Shown: piece after piece, positions 43,851-55,126 of the stretch
Numbering within the stretch: position 1 is the stretch's first letter
Layout of the letters: the number at the start of each line of letters is the position of its first letter
Origin: Chenopodium formosanum
Taxonomy: Eukaryota; Streptophyta; Magnoliopsida; Caryophyllales; Amaranthaceae
NCBI GenBank assembly: GCA_024500155.1
Contig: CM044867.1
Location: 13,529,632-13,593,631, forward strand
Length of the DNA: 64,000 nt
Direction of reading: 5' to 3'
Made by a program: the position numbers and the translations under genes
Notes under the pieces: generated by a model
Databases searched by the model: none
Told to the model about the DNA's origin: nothing
What the model saw: the letters and a program-made list of their open reading frames with translations, nothing else

Positions 43851-46800
43851 TCAAAGCCAGTCTCCAACATGCTTGATTCCCATTGCCTCAACGTGCTTGT
43901 TGTGCTTCACTTGAGGCAAAGGTTTAGTAAGTGGATCGGCTACATTGTCATCCGTTCCAACTTTGCAAATTCTGATTTCACCCTCTGATTTCCATTCTCG
44001 AATCATGTGAAATCGCCGCTTGACATGTTTGACCTTCTGATGTTCTCTAGGTTCTCTGGCCTGAGCAATAGCTCCATTGTTGTCACAATAGAGGGCTATT
44101 GGACCCTTTATAGAGGGTACAACATCAAGTTCGCCAACGAACTTACGAATCCAAACAGCCTCCTTAGCTGCTTCAGCAGCTGCCAAGTATTCGGCTTCAG
44201 TTGTAGAATCTGCAGTTGTACTCTGCTTTGCGCTCTTCCAACTAAACGCCCCTCCATTTAGACAGAACACATATCCAGATTGCGATTTGAAATCGTCTCT
44301 GTCTGTCTGGAAGCTTGCGTCGGTATAACCTTCCACAACCAAATCCTTTGTGCCACCATACACCAGGAATTTATCCTTGTTCCTTTTCAGGTACTTTAGG
44401 ATATTTTTGGCCGCAGTCCAATGCGCCTCTCCTGGGTCTGATTGGTAACGGCTCGTAGCACTCAAGGCATACGACACATCTGGCCTAGTACATATCATGG
44501 CATACATGATAGATCCAATAAGCGAAGCATATGGAATCTGATTCATTCTTTCCCGCTCATCAGGTGTCTGTGGACACTGCTTCTTGCTTAGGGTTATGCC
44601 ATGTGACATTGGCAGGTGACCTCTTTTGGCCTCCTCCATGCCAAATCGAGCAAGTACCTTATCAATATAAGTACTTTGACTCAATCCAATCATCCTTTTC
44701 GATCTATCCCTATAGATCTTGATGCCTAGTATGTACTGAACCTCTCCCAAGTCTTTCATTGAGAAGCACTTTCCAAGCCAGGCCTTTATAGACTCTAACA
44801 ACGGAATGCTGTTTCCAATGAGCAATATGTCATCGACATATAAGACTAGGAAGGCGATGTTACTCCCACTGACCTTCTTGTAAACACAAGATTCATCTGG
44901 ATTCTTGATAAAACCAAACTTACTGATGGCTTCATCGAAACGCAGATTCCAACTTCTGCTTGCTTGCTTTAATCCATAAATGGACTTCTTAAGCTTACAT
45001 ACTTTCCCAGCATTGTTTTGGTCGACAAAACCTTCAGGCTGTGTCATATACACAGTTTCTTCCAAATAACCATTAAGGAAGGCGGTTTTAACGTCCATCT
45101 GCCATATTTCATAGTCGTAATATGCAGCAATCGCTAGGAGGATCCGAACGGATTTAAGCATTGCAACTGGTGAAAAGGTTTCATCGTAATCAATACCATG
45201 AACTTGTCTGTAACCTTTTGCCACCAATCTAGCTTTGTAAATGAATACATTTCCATCTTTGTCGGTTTTCAACTTGAAAATCCACTTACATCCGATCGGT
45301 ATATAACCTTCGGGTAAGTCAACCAAGTCCCAGACTTGATTTTCAAACATGGAATCCATTTCAGATCTCATGGCCTCTTGCCATTTAGCAGAGTCGGTGC
45401 TTGCCATCGCTTGCTTGTAGGTTGCCGGTTCATCTCCATCCATAATCAGGATGTCCTGATTCTCGGTTAATACTAAACCAAGATATCTATCAGGTTGAGA
45501 TCTCGGCCTCAGAGACCTACGTAGGGTAATGGATTGAGCATTTGCATTGTCGGTTCGACTTTGCACATTTTGATCATTTTGACCTTCGTCAACGGATGCT
45601 GTTTGAGCACTTTGACTGTCATTATGATTTTGTTGCTCATCCTCACGAACTTCGTCGAGTTCGATTTTCCTCCCACTTGTCATTTTGGAAAGGTGCTCCT
45701 TCTCCAAAAAGACACCATCGCGAGCAACAAACACTTTGTTCTCCGATTTGTTGTAGAAGTAATACCCTTTGGTTTCTTTTGGGTAGCCCACAAAGTAAAC
45801 CTTGTCAGATTTGGGATGAAGTTTGTCAGAGATCAATTTCTTGACATATGCTTCGCATCCCCATATTTTTAGAAAAGATAACCTAGGAGGTTTCTTCGTC
45901 CATAATTCATATGGAGTCTTTTCTACAGCTTTTGATGGAGCACGGTTCAGTGTTAGTGCCGCAGTTAGAAGTGCGTGTCCCCAGAAAGAGATAGGAAGAT
46001 CACTAAGACCCATTGTTGATCGTACCATGTCTAACAAGGTCCGATTTCTCCTTTCGGATACTCCGTTCCATTGTGGAGTTCCTGGAGGTGTCAATTCTGA
46101 AAGTATACCTTTTTCTTTCAGATGGTCATCGAATTCTTGGCTCAAGTATTCACCACCTCGATCCGATCGAAGGGCTTTGATTTTCTTGCCAAGCTGATTT
46201 TCAACTTCACTCTGAAATTCTTTGAACTTTTCAAATGATTCAGATTTGTGCGACATGAGGTAGACATAGCCATATCTACTATAGTCGTCTGTGAAAGTGA
46301 TGAAATATCGATGTCCATTTCTTGTGGTTGAGCTCATTGGTCCACATACATCGGTATGTATAAGACCCAATAAGTCACTTGCCCTTTCTCCCAACTTGGA
46401 GAATGGTTGTTTAATCATCTTGCCTAATAAACATCCTTCGCAATTCTCAAACGATTCTAAATCGAAAGAGTCAAGAACACCATCTTGTAGAAGTTTCTTG
46501 ATGCGTTTGATGTTAATGTGGCCAAGACGACAATGCCACAAGTAAGTCTGATTTGACTCCATGGTCTTAGCTCTTTTGGTATCATTATTCACATTATAAA
46601 CCTTTTTGTCTAATGAAAGCACATAAAGACCATTTTCAGAATGTGCAATACCATATAAAACATTATCGAGATAAAATGAACATTCTTTGTCCTTTACTCG
46701 AAATTCAAAACCTTTGGCGTCCAACGCCGAAATTGAAATGATGTTTTTGGTAATGTTAGGAACATAATAAACATTATCGAGTTCCAAAACTAGCCCGGTG

Positions 46801-47849
46801 GGCAAAGACAAACTGAGAGTTCCTACGGATACGGCACCAATTCTGGCTCCATTGCCGACCCGGAGTTCAATCTCTCCCTTCTCTAGCCTTCTAGCGTTCC
46901 TTAGTCCCTGAGAATTGGAACAAAGGTGTGAGCCACATCCGGTATCTAATACCCATGATGTTAAGCTAGTGAAGTTAAAGTCTATAACGAATATACCTGA
47001 TTCAGAAGCAACGGTTCCGTTCTTCTTATCCTCCTTGAACTTGAGGCAATCTCTCTTCCAATGTCCCTTCTTCTTACAGTAGAAACATTCGGAATCAGAT
47101 TTAGAAGACGCTACCTTCTTATCCTTGGTAGCTTTAGACTTAGGCGGAAAAGTTTTCTTCTTACCTTTCCCCTTAAAGCCTTTCTTCTTCTTGCCCGAAA
47201 ATTTGAACGGCTTGCCCTTTTTAATCATGAGCATGTCATGCTTTCCCTCATCCTTGAGCGTTTGCTCAGCTTGCTTCAACATACCATGAAGCTCGGTGAG
47301 GGTTTTCTCCATGCTGTGCATATTATAGTTCATCTTGAACTGATCATAGCCTTTGTGCAGCGAGTGGAGAATGATGTCAATTGCCATTTCGGTTGAATAC
47401 CCCGCATCAAGCCTTCCCATGTTTTCAAACAATCCAATCATTTTGAGTACATGTGGGCTGACTGGCTCTCCTTTCTTGAGCTTGCTCTCAAGGATCTGCC
47501 TGTGGGTTTCAAACCTTTCAGTTCGGGCCTGCTCTTGGAACATATTCTGCAATTCAGAAATGATCTCAAAAGCCGTCTCCTTTTCAAAAAATGTCTTTTG
47601 AAGTTCAGGAGACATTGTGGCCAGCATAATACATTTGACATCTCGATTGGCACTTTGCCATCGATTTAGGGCAGCTTGAGTCACCTCCTCATTGGGAGTC
47701 TCGGGCATTTCCTCATCAAGGACATATTCCTTTTGCTCTTGCATGAGAACAATACGCAAATTCCTTTGCCAATCAAGAAAATTTGGCCCACTCAATTTCT
47801 CCTTGTCGAGAATTGAGCGTAAGTTGTTCGAGTTATTAGTTGAAGACAT
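43851..47849 (-). CDS. Ty1/copia gag-pol polyprotein
   Basis: An uninterrupted frame of about 1332 residues. I choose the ATG at 47849 (MSSTNNSNN) over one 10 codons upstream because it fits copia gag starts. Counting from the upstream ATG (47879): gag about 20-210 (LSGPNFLDWQRNLRIVL), Lys-rich stretch, zinc knuckle CFYCKKKGHWKRDC (265-278), protease WVLDTGCGSHLCSN (D312), integrase zinc region (HCRLGHINIKRIKKL ... CEGCLLGK), catalytic D510, D573 and E609 (HTDVCGP, RSDRGGEY, NGVSERRNR), reverse transcriptase with TAFLNGYLEE and YVDDILL (1014-1017), and RNase H (GYTDASFQ, TEAEYLAAAEA, LYCDNNGAI). The order integrase before reverse transcriptase defines copia. All active-site residues are present. 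Confidence 0.95.
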   Translation of the reverse strand: MSSTNNSNNLRSILDKEKLSGPNFLDWQRNLRIVLMQEQKEYVLDEEMPETPNEEVTQAALNRWQSANRDVKCIMLATMSPELQKTFFEKETAFEIISELQNMFQEQARTERFETHRQILESKLKKGEPVSPHVLKMIGLFENMGRLDAGYSTEMAIDIILHSLHKGYDQFKMNYNMHSMEKTLTELHGMLKQAEQTLKDEGKHDMLMIKKGKPFKFSGKKKKGFKGKGKKKTFPPKSKATKDKKVASSKSDSECFYCKKKGHWKRDCLKFKEDKKNGTVASESGIFVIDFNFTSLTSWVLDTGCGSHLCSNSQGLRNARRLEKGEIELRVGNGARIGAVSVGTLSLSLPTGLVLELDNVYYVPNITKNIISISALDAKGFEFRVKDKECSFYLDNVLYGIAHSENGLYVLSLDKKVYNVNNDTKRAKTMESNQTYLWHCRLGHINIKRIKKLLQDGVLDSFDLESFENCEGCLLGKMIKQPFSKLGERASDLLGLIHTDVCGPMSSTTRNGHRYFITFTDDYSRYGYVYLMSHKSESFEKFKEFQSEVENQLGKKIKALRSDRGGEYLSQEFDDHLKEKGILSELTPPGTPQWNGVSERRNRTLLDMVRSTMGLSDLPISFWGHALLTAALTLNRAPSKAVEKTPYELWTKKPPRLSFLKIWGCEAYVKKLISDKLHPKSDKVYFVGYPKETKGYYFYNKSENKVFVARDGVFLEKEHLSKMTSGRKIELDEVREDEQQNHNDSQSAQTASVDEGQNDQNVQSRTDNANAQSITLRRSLRPRSQPDRYLGLVLTENQDILIMDGDEPATYKQAMASTDSAKWQEAMRSEMDSMFENQVWDLVDLPEGYIPIGCKWIFKLKTDKDGNVFIYKARLVAKGYRQVHGIDYDETFSPVAMLKSVRILLAIAAYYDYEIWQMDVKTAFLNGYLEETVYMTQPEGFVDQNNAGKVCKLKKSIYGLKQASRSWNLRFDEAISKFGFIKNPDESCVYKKVSGSNIAFLVLYVDDILLIGNSIPLLESIKAWLGKCFSMKDLGEVQYILGIKIYRDRSKRMIGLSQSTYIDKVLARFGMEEAKRGHLPMSHGITLSKKQCPQTPDERERMNQIPYASLIGSIMYAMICTRPDVSYALSATSRYQSDPGEAHWTAAKNILKYLKRNKDKFLVYGGTKDLVVEGYTDASFQTDRDDFKSQSGYVFCLNGGAFSWKSAKQSTTADSTTEAEYLAAAEAAKEAVWIRKFVGELDVVPSIKGPIALYCDNNGAIAQAREPREHQKVKHVKRRFHMIREWKSEGEIRICKVGTDDNVADPLTKPLPQVKHNKHVEAMGIKHVGDWL

Positions 47850-50410
47850 GATTCTACAATTAAAAGAATTTAAAACCATTCATTATACTTAAATAAGATT
47901 GAAATCATGCATTTTAATCAAACTTATTTAAAACGTCTTATTCACACATTAAAGATTGTCCCCAATATTGGTGAGAATATGTCGATTCCAAGATCCAAAG
48001 AAACAAAGAGTGGTTAAGCATGCTTTGGCTTGTTTTAACACTCAATCTCCTAAGGTAAGCAACGCTTTGCTAATGGCTCCAAGCCACTCTTGGTTGAATA
48101 AATCGTCGCATCCCATGCTCTCTAAATCGGTTGGTAAGTGTGTTTTGGAATGGCAAGTTTTACTCAATTTTAAGGGACCTAGGGTTTCTATGTTGGTTGA
48201 TTTAAGTGAACTTAATTAATCATCTCAACATTTGAAAACCTAACCATGCATCTAACATATAATCCATATATATATAAACATAAATATATATCGAAAACAT
48301 AAATAGAGATGCATTTGGCAACTAGCATGACCCCTTGAGATCTTCAAGTGTTCAAAAGGTCTTCTTTTGCAATATAATGGCTTCGTCTTCTAAGAACCCC
48401 GTCTTCAAGACTTGACCAAATAATATAATTGCTAGTGTCTACGATTAGGACTAATCTAAATATTAAGGTACAAAAATACTCAACGGTTCGCAGACCGTAT
48501 TTAGATTTACAAAAATACATCACGGATCACAGTCCGTATTTTCTATCCTAATCGGGCCCCACTAGTTGCCATTTCATAAAACCTGTGAGAGAATTTTACA
48601 TTCCATTCATCCATTCACTATCTGTGAATGGCCCATGCATTTTACAACGATCAAACAAGTAACAATGCATAAAACCGCGGGCGAACTAGTAATTAATCTA
48701 GGTGGTTAATCCAATTAACACGCCTAATTAAACTAGTCAAAGTTGTTTTATCCGGTTAAGGTAATGACTAAGATACGCTCCCACTAAATTCCGCATCCAA
48801 ACTTAATTAATCCAATTAATTAAGTCGGTGAACCCAAATATTTGTCAAAATTAATTTTGCAAATGTCGCTCATAAACCCGAGGCCTAGCCTCCAAAATTT
48901 TAATTAAATAAACAAAATAATTAAAATATATAAAACGACAAGTTAAGCAAAATTACGTATTCCATAATGTCTAAGTGCCTAGCACTAAGACTTGGAACCC
49001 AAAATTATCCTTGTTTACATATTAAGCAATGCTAAAATTAACCTTAAAAATAGCATCGACTTAATAACCCGGGGTTATTATGCTAATTATTGAATCGTAC
49101 ATACCGTACAACAAGCACGTAGCATAACCATCGCCACCCCGCAACACCAAGCATGCCCATGGGCTGCTTGTGCTCGCACACGCCACGCCCAGCCAAGCCA
49201 AGCGTGGCAGCAAGCACAGCGCGCACAGCACAAGGCTGCTGCTGCGCCATGCTGCTGCTCGCAGCTGGCTGGTGCGGGGTGTGGCTGGCAGCGAGCAGCA
49301 GCCCACGCCAATCCTCGCACACACAGCACCACGCACCAAGGCACGAGGCACCCAGCAGCCTCGGCAGCCACATATGGGTTGCGTGAGCAGCCCAGCTGGC
49401 CGAGAGCTAGCTCGGGGCTCTTAGGCCTCGTGTTGCGTGCTAATGCTTCAAAATTATCGAATTTTGCGTGTGACATTATAAATTAATTCTAAATTAATTT
49501 TAGAATCAATTTTTTGAGGAAAAATGAAAAATAACAAGTCCAACTTAAATAATTCATCCAAAGCAATTAACCAAATTTATTACCAAGAATCATTCTTTAA
49601 TAAAATTGGTCTAACTTGGTGTAACAAAATAATTAGGGCATTTCTCACTATTAATTTAATCATTTTAAATTAATCTTGAGATATTGACAAAATAAAAGGG
49701 AGTTGGAAAAATGAACATGAGTTCAATAAAGACTCCAACTTTAATACTTGTGACTTCATGAAAAAATTATATCTTCCAATATGAAGATAAACTAATTTTT
49801 TTATCACAAGTTTTAAACTTTATGATTCCAATCAACTAAAAAATGATTAAATCAACAAAGTTTAACCAAAATTCATGGAATTTAGTAAATCAAAGTTTCA
49901 ATCACTTATCATAAGTAAAGATTGAATCTTTAATACTTGGAAGCATCAAATAACAACTATTTCACACTCAATGCAATTAATTTGCAATTATGTGAAAAAT
50001 AAAACCAAACTTTCAAGCACCAATTACTACCAAGTAATCATGCTTAAAGTGGTCTAAGATTGCATATAAAATAAGGAAAGAACCATATACATAACCACCA
50101 TAAATATGCAATCAATTTTCAAGGTTAGAAAGACTTAAAATTTTTCGTCAAAACGAAAAATCCCTCGAAAAATGCATTTCTGGTCGTTTTTTGGCTAAAA
50201 ACCGAGCCCACAAGGGTAAAACCATTTCCAGAACACGTTTTCCACCCAAAATTCACTATTTTTGGGTCGAAATCTGAGATCGGGGCTGAAGATAGCTCAA
50301 ATACGAGGTAAAAATAGAAAAACCGAGTTACTAATATAATTAGCAACTTAAAACCAGAAAAAATAAGCCATAATAACACCTTAAAAATATCATGATTTTA
50401 AAAATAAACG
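47850..50410 (-). other. Copia 5' leader, 2.5 kb
   Basis: No protein I can support between the primer site and the polyprotein. A GC-rich island at about 49085-49440 breaks an otherwise AT-rich stretch and resembles in composition the island of the LTR (GCTGCTG, CTGGC, GCACAC words); frames open there only because of composition. An imperfect duplication with ACAAAAATAC...CCGTATTT is at about 48470-48545. Confidence 0.5.
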
Positions 50411-50429
50411 AGCGAGGCTCCGATACCGC
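50411..50429 (-). other. Copia primer binding site (initiator tRNA-Met type)
   Basis: In element sense GCGGTATCGGAGCCTCGCT follows the LTR. It resembles the TGGTATCAGAGCC site for initiator tRNA-Met used by most copia elements, with a few changes. Confidence 0.65.
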
Positions 50430-51758
50430 TGTTGGGGTTTGGTGAGTCCGACTCACCGCGGAAATAAACCCAAAACCAAGAACGCACTCGCAATAAATAA
50501 AACCATGAACATAATTAAATTAATCACAAGATTAAGTTAAGCTAATTACCTTTGACGCGTGCTTCGCTCCAAATGAGCTCTTACTTGAAAGCTTCAAGTC
50601 CCGCTCGCACGGAGACCTCCAACGAAGTCCACCCGCACCAACAAAACCGACTAGGTCCAATGTCTTGGGGTTAGCAAGACCCGACCAATAAAACCCGAGT
50701 AATAATTTTGAGTTCAAAGGTTTTCACTAATTGTGATGCCTTTTTCAACTCTTACTCAAGCAACATTCCCAATGCCCATACATGGGTATTTATAGGAAAT
50801 GATGGGAGTATCATTTGCTCTCCCATCAATGTGGGATACTTTGATTTTTCCATTTTATTTTAAAGCTAAAATAAAATTAATAATCAAGCTAGTAATAAAT
50901 CAACAAGTGGCAAGCTCATGTGAGTGGTTAGGTGAGGACCATTTGGAGAAGGGGGGGACCAAACTTGCTCCCCACTCCCTCTCCCATAGCCGGCCAACAC
51001 ACTCAACACACACACATGCACCTCAAGCCACATGGCACCCACCCTTGGGCACCAAGGCAGCCAAGGTGGGCTGCCATGTGATGCTGTCCGCGGCAGCCTA
51101 CGCACAGTAGGCCCAGCAAGCCCCGCACTTGCATGCGGGCTGCTGCTGCTGCTGGCCAGCATGCCCCGCATGCTTGTGCGGGCTTGCTGCTGGCCTTGTG
51201 CCTTGGCTAGCAACGCTAGGCAGCCAGCCGTGCTGCTGCTAGCAGTTGCGGGCTGGCGCGCCTAGCATGCTAGCATGGGTGCGCTAGCACGCACCAGCCA
51301 GCCTAGCCTCGGCTTGGTGCGCATGCTAGCCACCATGCTAGGCCATATGCCCTTAGCACTCGGTTTGCTAGGGCATTTCGATGCTAGGGGCATTTTGGTC
51401 TTTTGTTGATTTATTACTATTTCTCGTCTCGTCTTTCACTATTTTTCGACTCGACTTCCGACGTTCGGTTTCGACGCTCTAAGCTCGAATTTCCGACGTC
51501 TAAATAAATATTACTCGGTTGACTCATTAATTCCTTCCGAATTAATTCGTCGATTCGGTTTGTTGAATGCTTGGGTGTGACCCGAAGGGATCAGTCAAGA
51601 TTAAGCTGTAACATTAATTATCCATTAATATTACTGATCGGAAGCGGCCTCCACCCAGGCATTCCGATCACTTGACCTTACTGAATATATTAGCTTTCTA
51701 ATAATTCTGAACCCGCTATTGGAATAGTACACTTGTTCGAAGGACACCATTCCTTTCA
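50430..51758 (-). repeat. 5' LTR of the copia element
   Basis: 1329 bp, about 8 differences from the 3' LTR. TATA box at plus 50787-50794. Target duplication ACGAT follows. Confidence 0.95.
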
Positions 51759-53487
51759 ACGATCGCAAGAGCTTGTCAAATGCACTACTACACATCTCAT
51801 AAGATAACAAGTAGGCAATTGATATAAGAAGGACATGCACCAAGATTAGGGCACACAAAAGAAAATGAAGAGGGAGTTGCCAAGAAGAAGAATAATCAAA
51901 AGAAAATTCAAGAAAATAAGAAGAAGAATAGAAAAGCAAACTCTCTTCACAAAAATCTTTTTGGGTGGCAAAATCACCCTTTTCCTCAATAGAAGACGAA
52001 TGAGGGACATGAAAATCATCATAGGCAATGGGTTCCCCAATAGGCTCATTAACAAAGGAAGGAAGGGATATAGGAGTGTAGGGGATATGGTTGAAATTCC
52101 TTGAAAAAGGGACATGAGAGAAGGGGATAGGAGCAATGGTCTCATAAACGGTCTCTTCTTCACCACCATCCCTCAAATCACCAATTTGAGCATGAAAATC
52201 AATCATAGAATCCTCAAAAGAAGAACACTCATGATCATGATCTTCCTCAAACATCCAACTTCCAAGAGGAACTACATAATCCCCTTCACTACAATCATGA
52301 ACAACAACTCCCTCAACTTCCTTAAAGCCTAAAATCTCAAAGCCATGCATGAATGGATGCAAATTGATTTCAAAATTATCTCTCTCCCATGAAGCATTCT
52401 TAATGAACTCACTCAAAACTCTATGGGTTTTCATTTGACACTCAATAAACACATTAGACATAACCTCAAATGAATCCAAATACTCATGGATAAAAGGATC
52501 ACAATCATGCACTTGAGACTCATCAAGATGGGAAAGAGGGTTAAGATTTTCAAAATCAACACTCTCTTCATTCTCAACTCCTTCACCATCACTCATATGG
52601 TCACCAATGGGATCCTCACACTCTCTTGGTTGCTCAAAATCATCATCATCATCCTAAACACACACATTAAATTGGGATTTTTCACAAACAAGCATCAAAG
52701 GTGACAATTGGCTTTCTAACTCTTCTTTTCTTCTCCTTCCCTCCTCAAGACGCTCCTCATTCTTTTTCATTATCTCTAATTGACCTCTCATAGAATTAAG
52801 AATCATTTCCTTACTAGGCCCAAGCTCATTATCACACTCAATGCACCTAATTTGAGATTCAAAAGTAGCAATAAGGGATTTAAAAGGTGTACAATATTGA
52901 GGCTCAACAAGAGAAGAAGAAGTACAACCAAGATTGGAAAAATTAACATTAAGATCATGAGCATATACATCACAGTGGGGAGTGGGGGCACAATCAAACA
53001 CATGAGATTCATCATTAAGGGAACGAAGCACATCACAAGAAGGCATGGTAAATAATGAAGAATATTGAAACACACCATTAGCATCAACTTGAGCATGTAC
53101 CTCATCATCATGAACAAAAGAGGAAATAAAGTTGAAATCATGTGTTCTAGGTTCACTTAAGGGATCATGTAACAAATCATGGGAATTCATGCTAATATTG
53201 AAAGTATCAACACATTGCATATCAATAATAGAATCATAATTACCCTTATTGTTGACATCCCAAGAAAACCAAACACAAAAAACGCAAGCATCATCAATTG
53301 ATAATGCTCTAAATTCACCATTATGCATGCATTCAATTTCATCCCTAGTTTGCTCATTCAAACCAAAATAATAAATCTCACAAGCCTCCCAAAGACTACA
53401 ACAATTAAAGTCCAAATATCCCTCAAGTCTATTGAAATATTCACAAAAAGGCTCATTGTCATATTGAGGAAACGAGTTACTTGCCAT
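51759..53487 (-). pseudogene. Family A gag-position ORF, split by copia and with one TAG
   Basis: The start at 53487 (MASNSFPQYDNEPFCEYFNR) follows the primer site by about 100 bp. The frame runs to a TAG at 52654-52656 and continues open in the same frame (DDDDDFEQPRECEDP) to the copia insertion, where about 20 more codons follow at 41572-41638; about 596 codons in all. The N-terminal part (SLWEACEIYYFGLNEQTRDEI) faintly recalls the gag region of Athila-like elements, but no gag core, zinc knuckle or protease motif is visible. The rest is rich in His, Asp, Ser and Phe. A hydrophobic run at about 51860-51780 (HFLLCALILVHVLLISIAYL) could be a membrane segment. The function is unknown. Confidence 0.65.
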
Positions 53488-53587
53488 TTTTTTACAAAAA
53501 CAAGCAAAAATAAAAAAAAAATAAAAAGAAAAGTATACACAAAGACCTAGACTCAAGCAATCAAAAACAATCAAGCATTGACACCGT

Positions 53588-53605
53588 TCCCCGGCAACGG
53601 CGCCA
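53588..53605 (-). other. Primer binding site, tRNA-Asp (perfect)
   Basis: The plus strand reads TCCCCGGCAACGGCGCCA, identical to the 3' end of plant tRNA-Asp including CCA; three bases separate it from the LTR. Confidence 0.95.
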
Positions 53606-53608
53606 TTT

Positions 53609-55121
53609 TGAGCGCGGGGACATTAGGTCGTTGACTAACCTCCTCACGGCCAAACAAAATTTATTATAATCCTAAACTAACCCCTAAACAAGTCTAGTGG
53701 TAAGTTCGGAGTCGAACCACAAGGAACGGCAATGTTGGATTGTTCTCGATCTAATGCTTAAGCTACGCCGAAGTCGGTTTATGGATAGTGGACACTACAA
53801 CTACACTAACACACATATAAAGATCAAGATATTATAAAGTCTACTAGGGACAAAGATCCACTTTAAACAATTAACAAGTTAATGGGAATCGATTTGATAA
53901 TCAATCATGCAAAGAAAGAATTAAAATGAGAATTAATTACACTCAAGAGCAATCTCTCAAATTCCTAGCCTAGATCCCTCATTGACTAGGTGCATAGAAG
54001 AAATTTACCCAAAATGCAATCTAATATATTAATTTTAATTCACAATCCCTTGTCAAACTAGAACTAACATGCAATTAAGTTTGCTATCTTGGGAGATCAA
54101 TCCAATCTAAAACAAACAACATGTCATCATCAATTCAATCAATTTAATCACACAATTATCATCAAATTTATCTCAAGTAACTTGATTAACCATACCAAAG
54201 CTTCACTCAACACCTAGTAGAATGAAATCTACTTAAACAAGATTAACAAAGCAATTAATAAAGCATAAAGAGAGAAGAGAGTAAGAAATGCTCATTGATA
54301 TAAAATGGAGATCTTCAAATCATCAAATTCCTCCTTTGATTATCCAAAATCCATGAAAATCATTGTTTCTCTCACTTTCTCTCTCCAAAATTTGAGAGTT
54401 TCTCTCTCTAAAAACCTAAAACTAACCTAAGCTAAAATTACACTAACAAGCTCTCCCCCTTTTACAATCGGATCTAAGAAGGTATTTATATTACCCTAAA
54501 TAGAAAGGACGGAGAAAACGAGAAAAACGACCCGTCTACAGGTCGGCACGGACGTGCAGACCTGTTAAAATACGAGCAGCAGCTACTGCCTGACTTTGCA
54601 CGGGCGTGGTTCATTAGGCACGAACATGCAGGGACCTGCACAGACGTGCAACCCTTTTCTAGCGAAACGGCTTATTTTCGAAAGGTCATAACTTCTTCGT
54701 TACTCATCGGAATAAGGCATGTGACCAGTCGTTGGAAAGCTCTCGAGATGAACTTTATTCACCAATTTGAATCACTTCAAAATGTTTTTTATATCAAAAG
54801 ATATAGGCGTTTGAAGTATGATCTTTGCAAATCAAGTGCACATTTCTTCATTACTTGTTCTTTTATGTTTTATATTTCTTCAATCTTGAGCAATGAACTT
54901 ATCCAAGTGTTCCTAAACATAAGAGTAAACCAATAAAGTTTAACCTAATTTCATAAGCCACCAAAATATGCAAGAAAAGCCAAAATTGAGCAATAACAAC
55001 ATTTCACACATAAACATGACAAATGTAGTAAAACGTTATTAAAACCAAGTAAAAAGATAGAAAAACTATGAAAAACTAACTAGAAAACTCCTAAAAATAG
55101 CGACATAAATAACACTTATCA
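53609..55121 (-). repeat. 5' LTR of family A
   Basis: 1513 bp, TG...CA ends, target duplication ATGGT following. TATA box TATAAATA in element sense (plus 54483-54490). Palindromic words at 54546-54649. tRNA-Asp-like words GTCGTTG (53627-53633) and TAGTGGTAAGT (53695-53705). Confidence 0.95.
54546..54649. repeat. Palindromic-word cluster, family A 5' LTR
   Basis: Words GCACGGACGTGC, GCACGGGCGTGG, GCACGAACATGC and GCACAGACGTGC with centres at 54551.5, 54603.5, 54623.5 and 54643.5 (steps 52, 20 and 20 bp), upstream of the TATA box. Confidence 0.8.
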
Positions 55122-55126
55122 ATGGT

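Larger units (their letters stand above)
41639..51758 (-). mobile_element. Ty1/copia retrotransposon, full length, with long LTRs
   Basis: LTRs of 1329 bp at 41639-42967 and 50430-51758 (TGTTGGGGTTT...CCTTTCA on the plus strand), target duplication ACGAT (41634-41638; 51759-51763), primer site near 50411-50429, purine tract at 42968-42978, and one uninterrupted polyprotein frame. By eye the LTRs differ at about 8 positions (0.6%), so the insertion is young and the element may be competent. It broke the family A ORF. I do not assign a copia lineage; the internal leader of 2.5 kb is long for a copia element. Confidence 0.95.
35252..55121 (-). mobile_element. Athila-like retrotransposon, family A (non-autonomous), with two nested insertions
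   Basis: The plus strand starts TGAGCGCGGGG and ends CACTTATCA, with a perfect target duplication ATGGT (35247-35251 and 55122-55126). The primer site for tRNA-Asp is perfect (53588-53605). Removing the probable solo LTR (2633 bp) and the copia element (10,120 bp), with their duplications, leaves about 7.1 kb. It has one long frame in the gag position and no protease, reverse transcriptase or integrase that I can find, so it is a large non-autonomous derivative. Its two LTRs differ at about 44 of 1500 bases plus indels (about 3%). It lies in the leader of element D. Confidence 0.9.

Noticed and set aside
45534..47892. Many plus-strand frames opposite the copia polyprotein
   Set aside because: Antisense shadows of an intact coding frame; none has recognisable motifs.
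49061..49476. Several Cys/Ala/Trp-rich frames in the copia leader
   Set aside because: Overlapping frames on both strands in a GC-rich island; no domain, no start preference.
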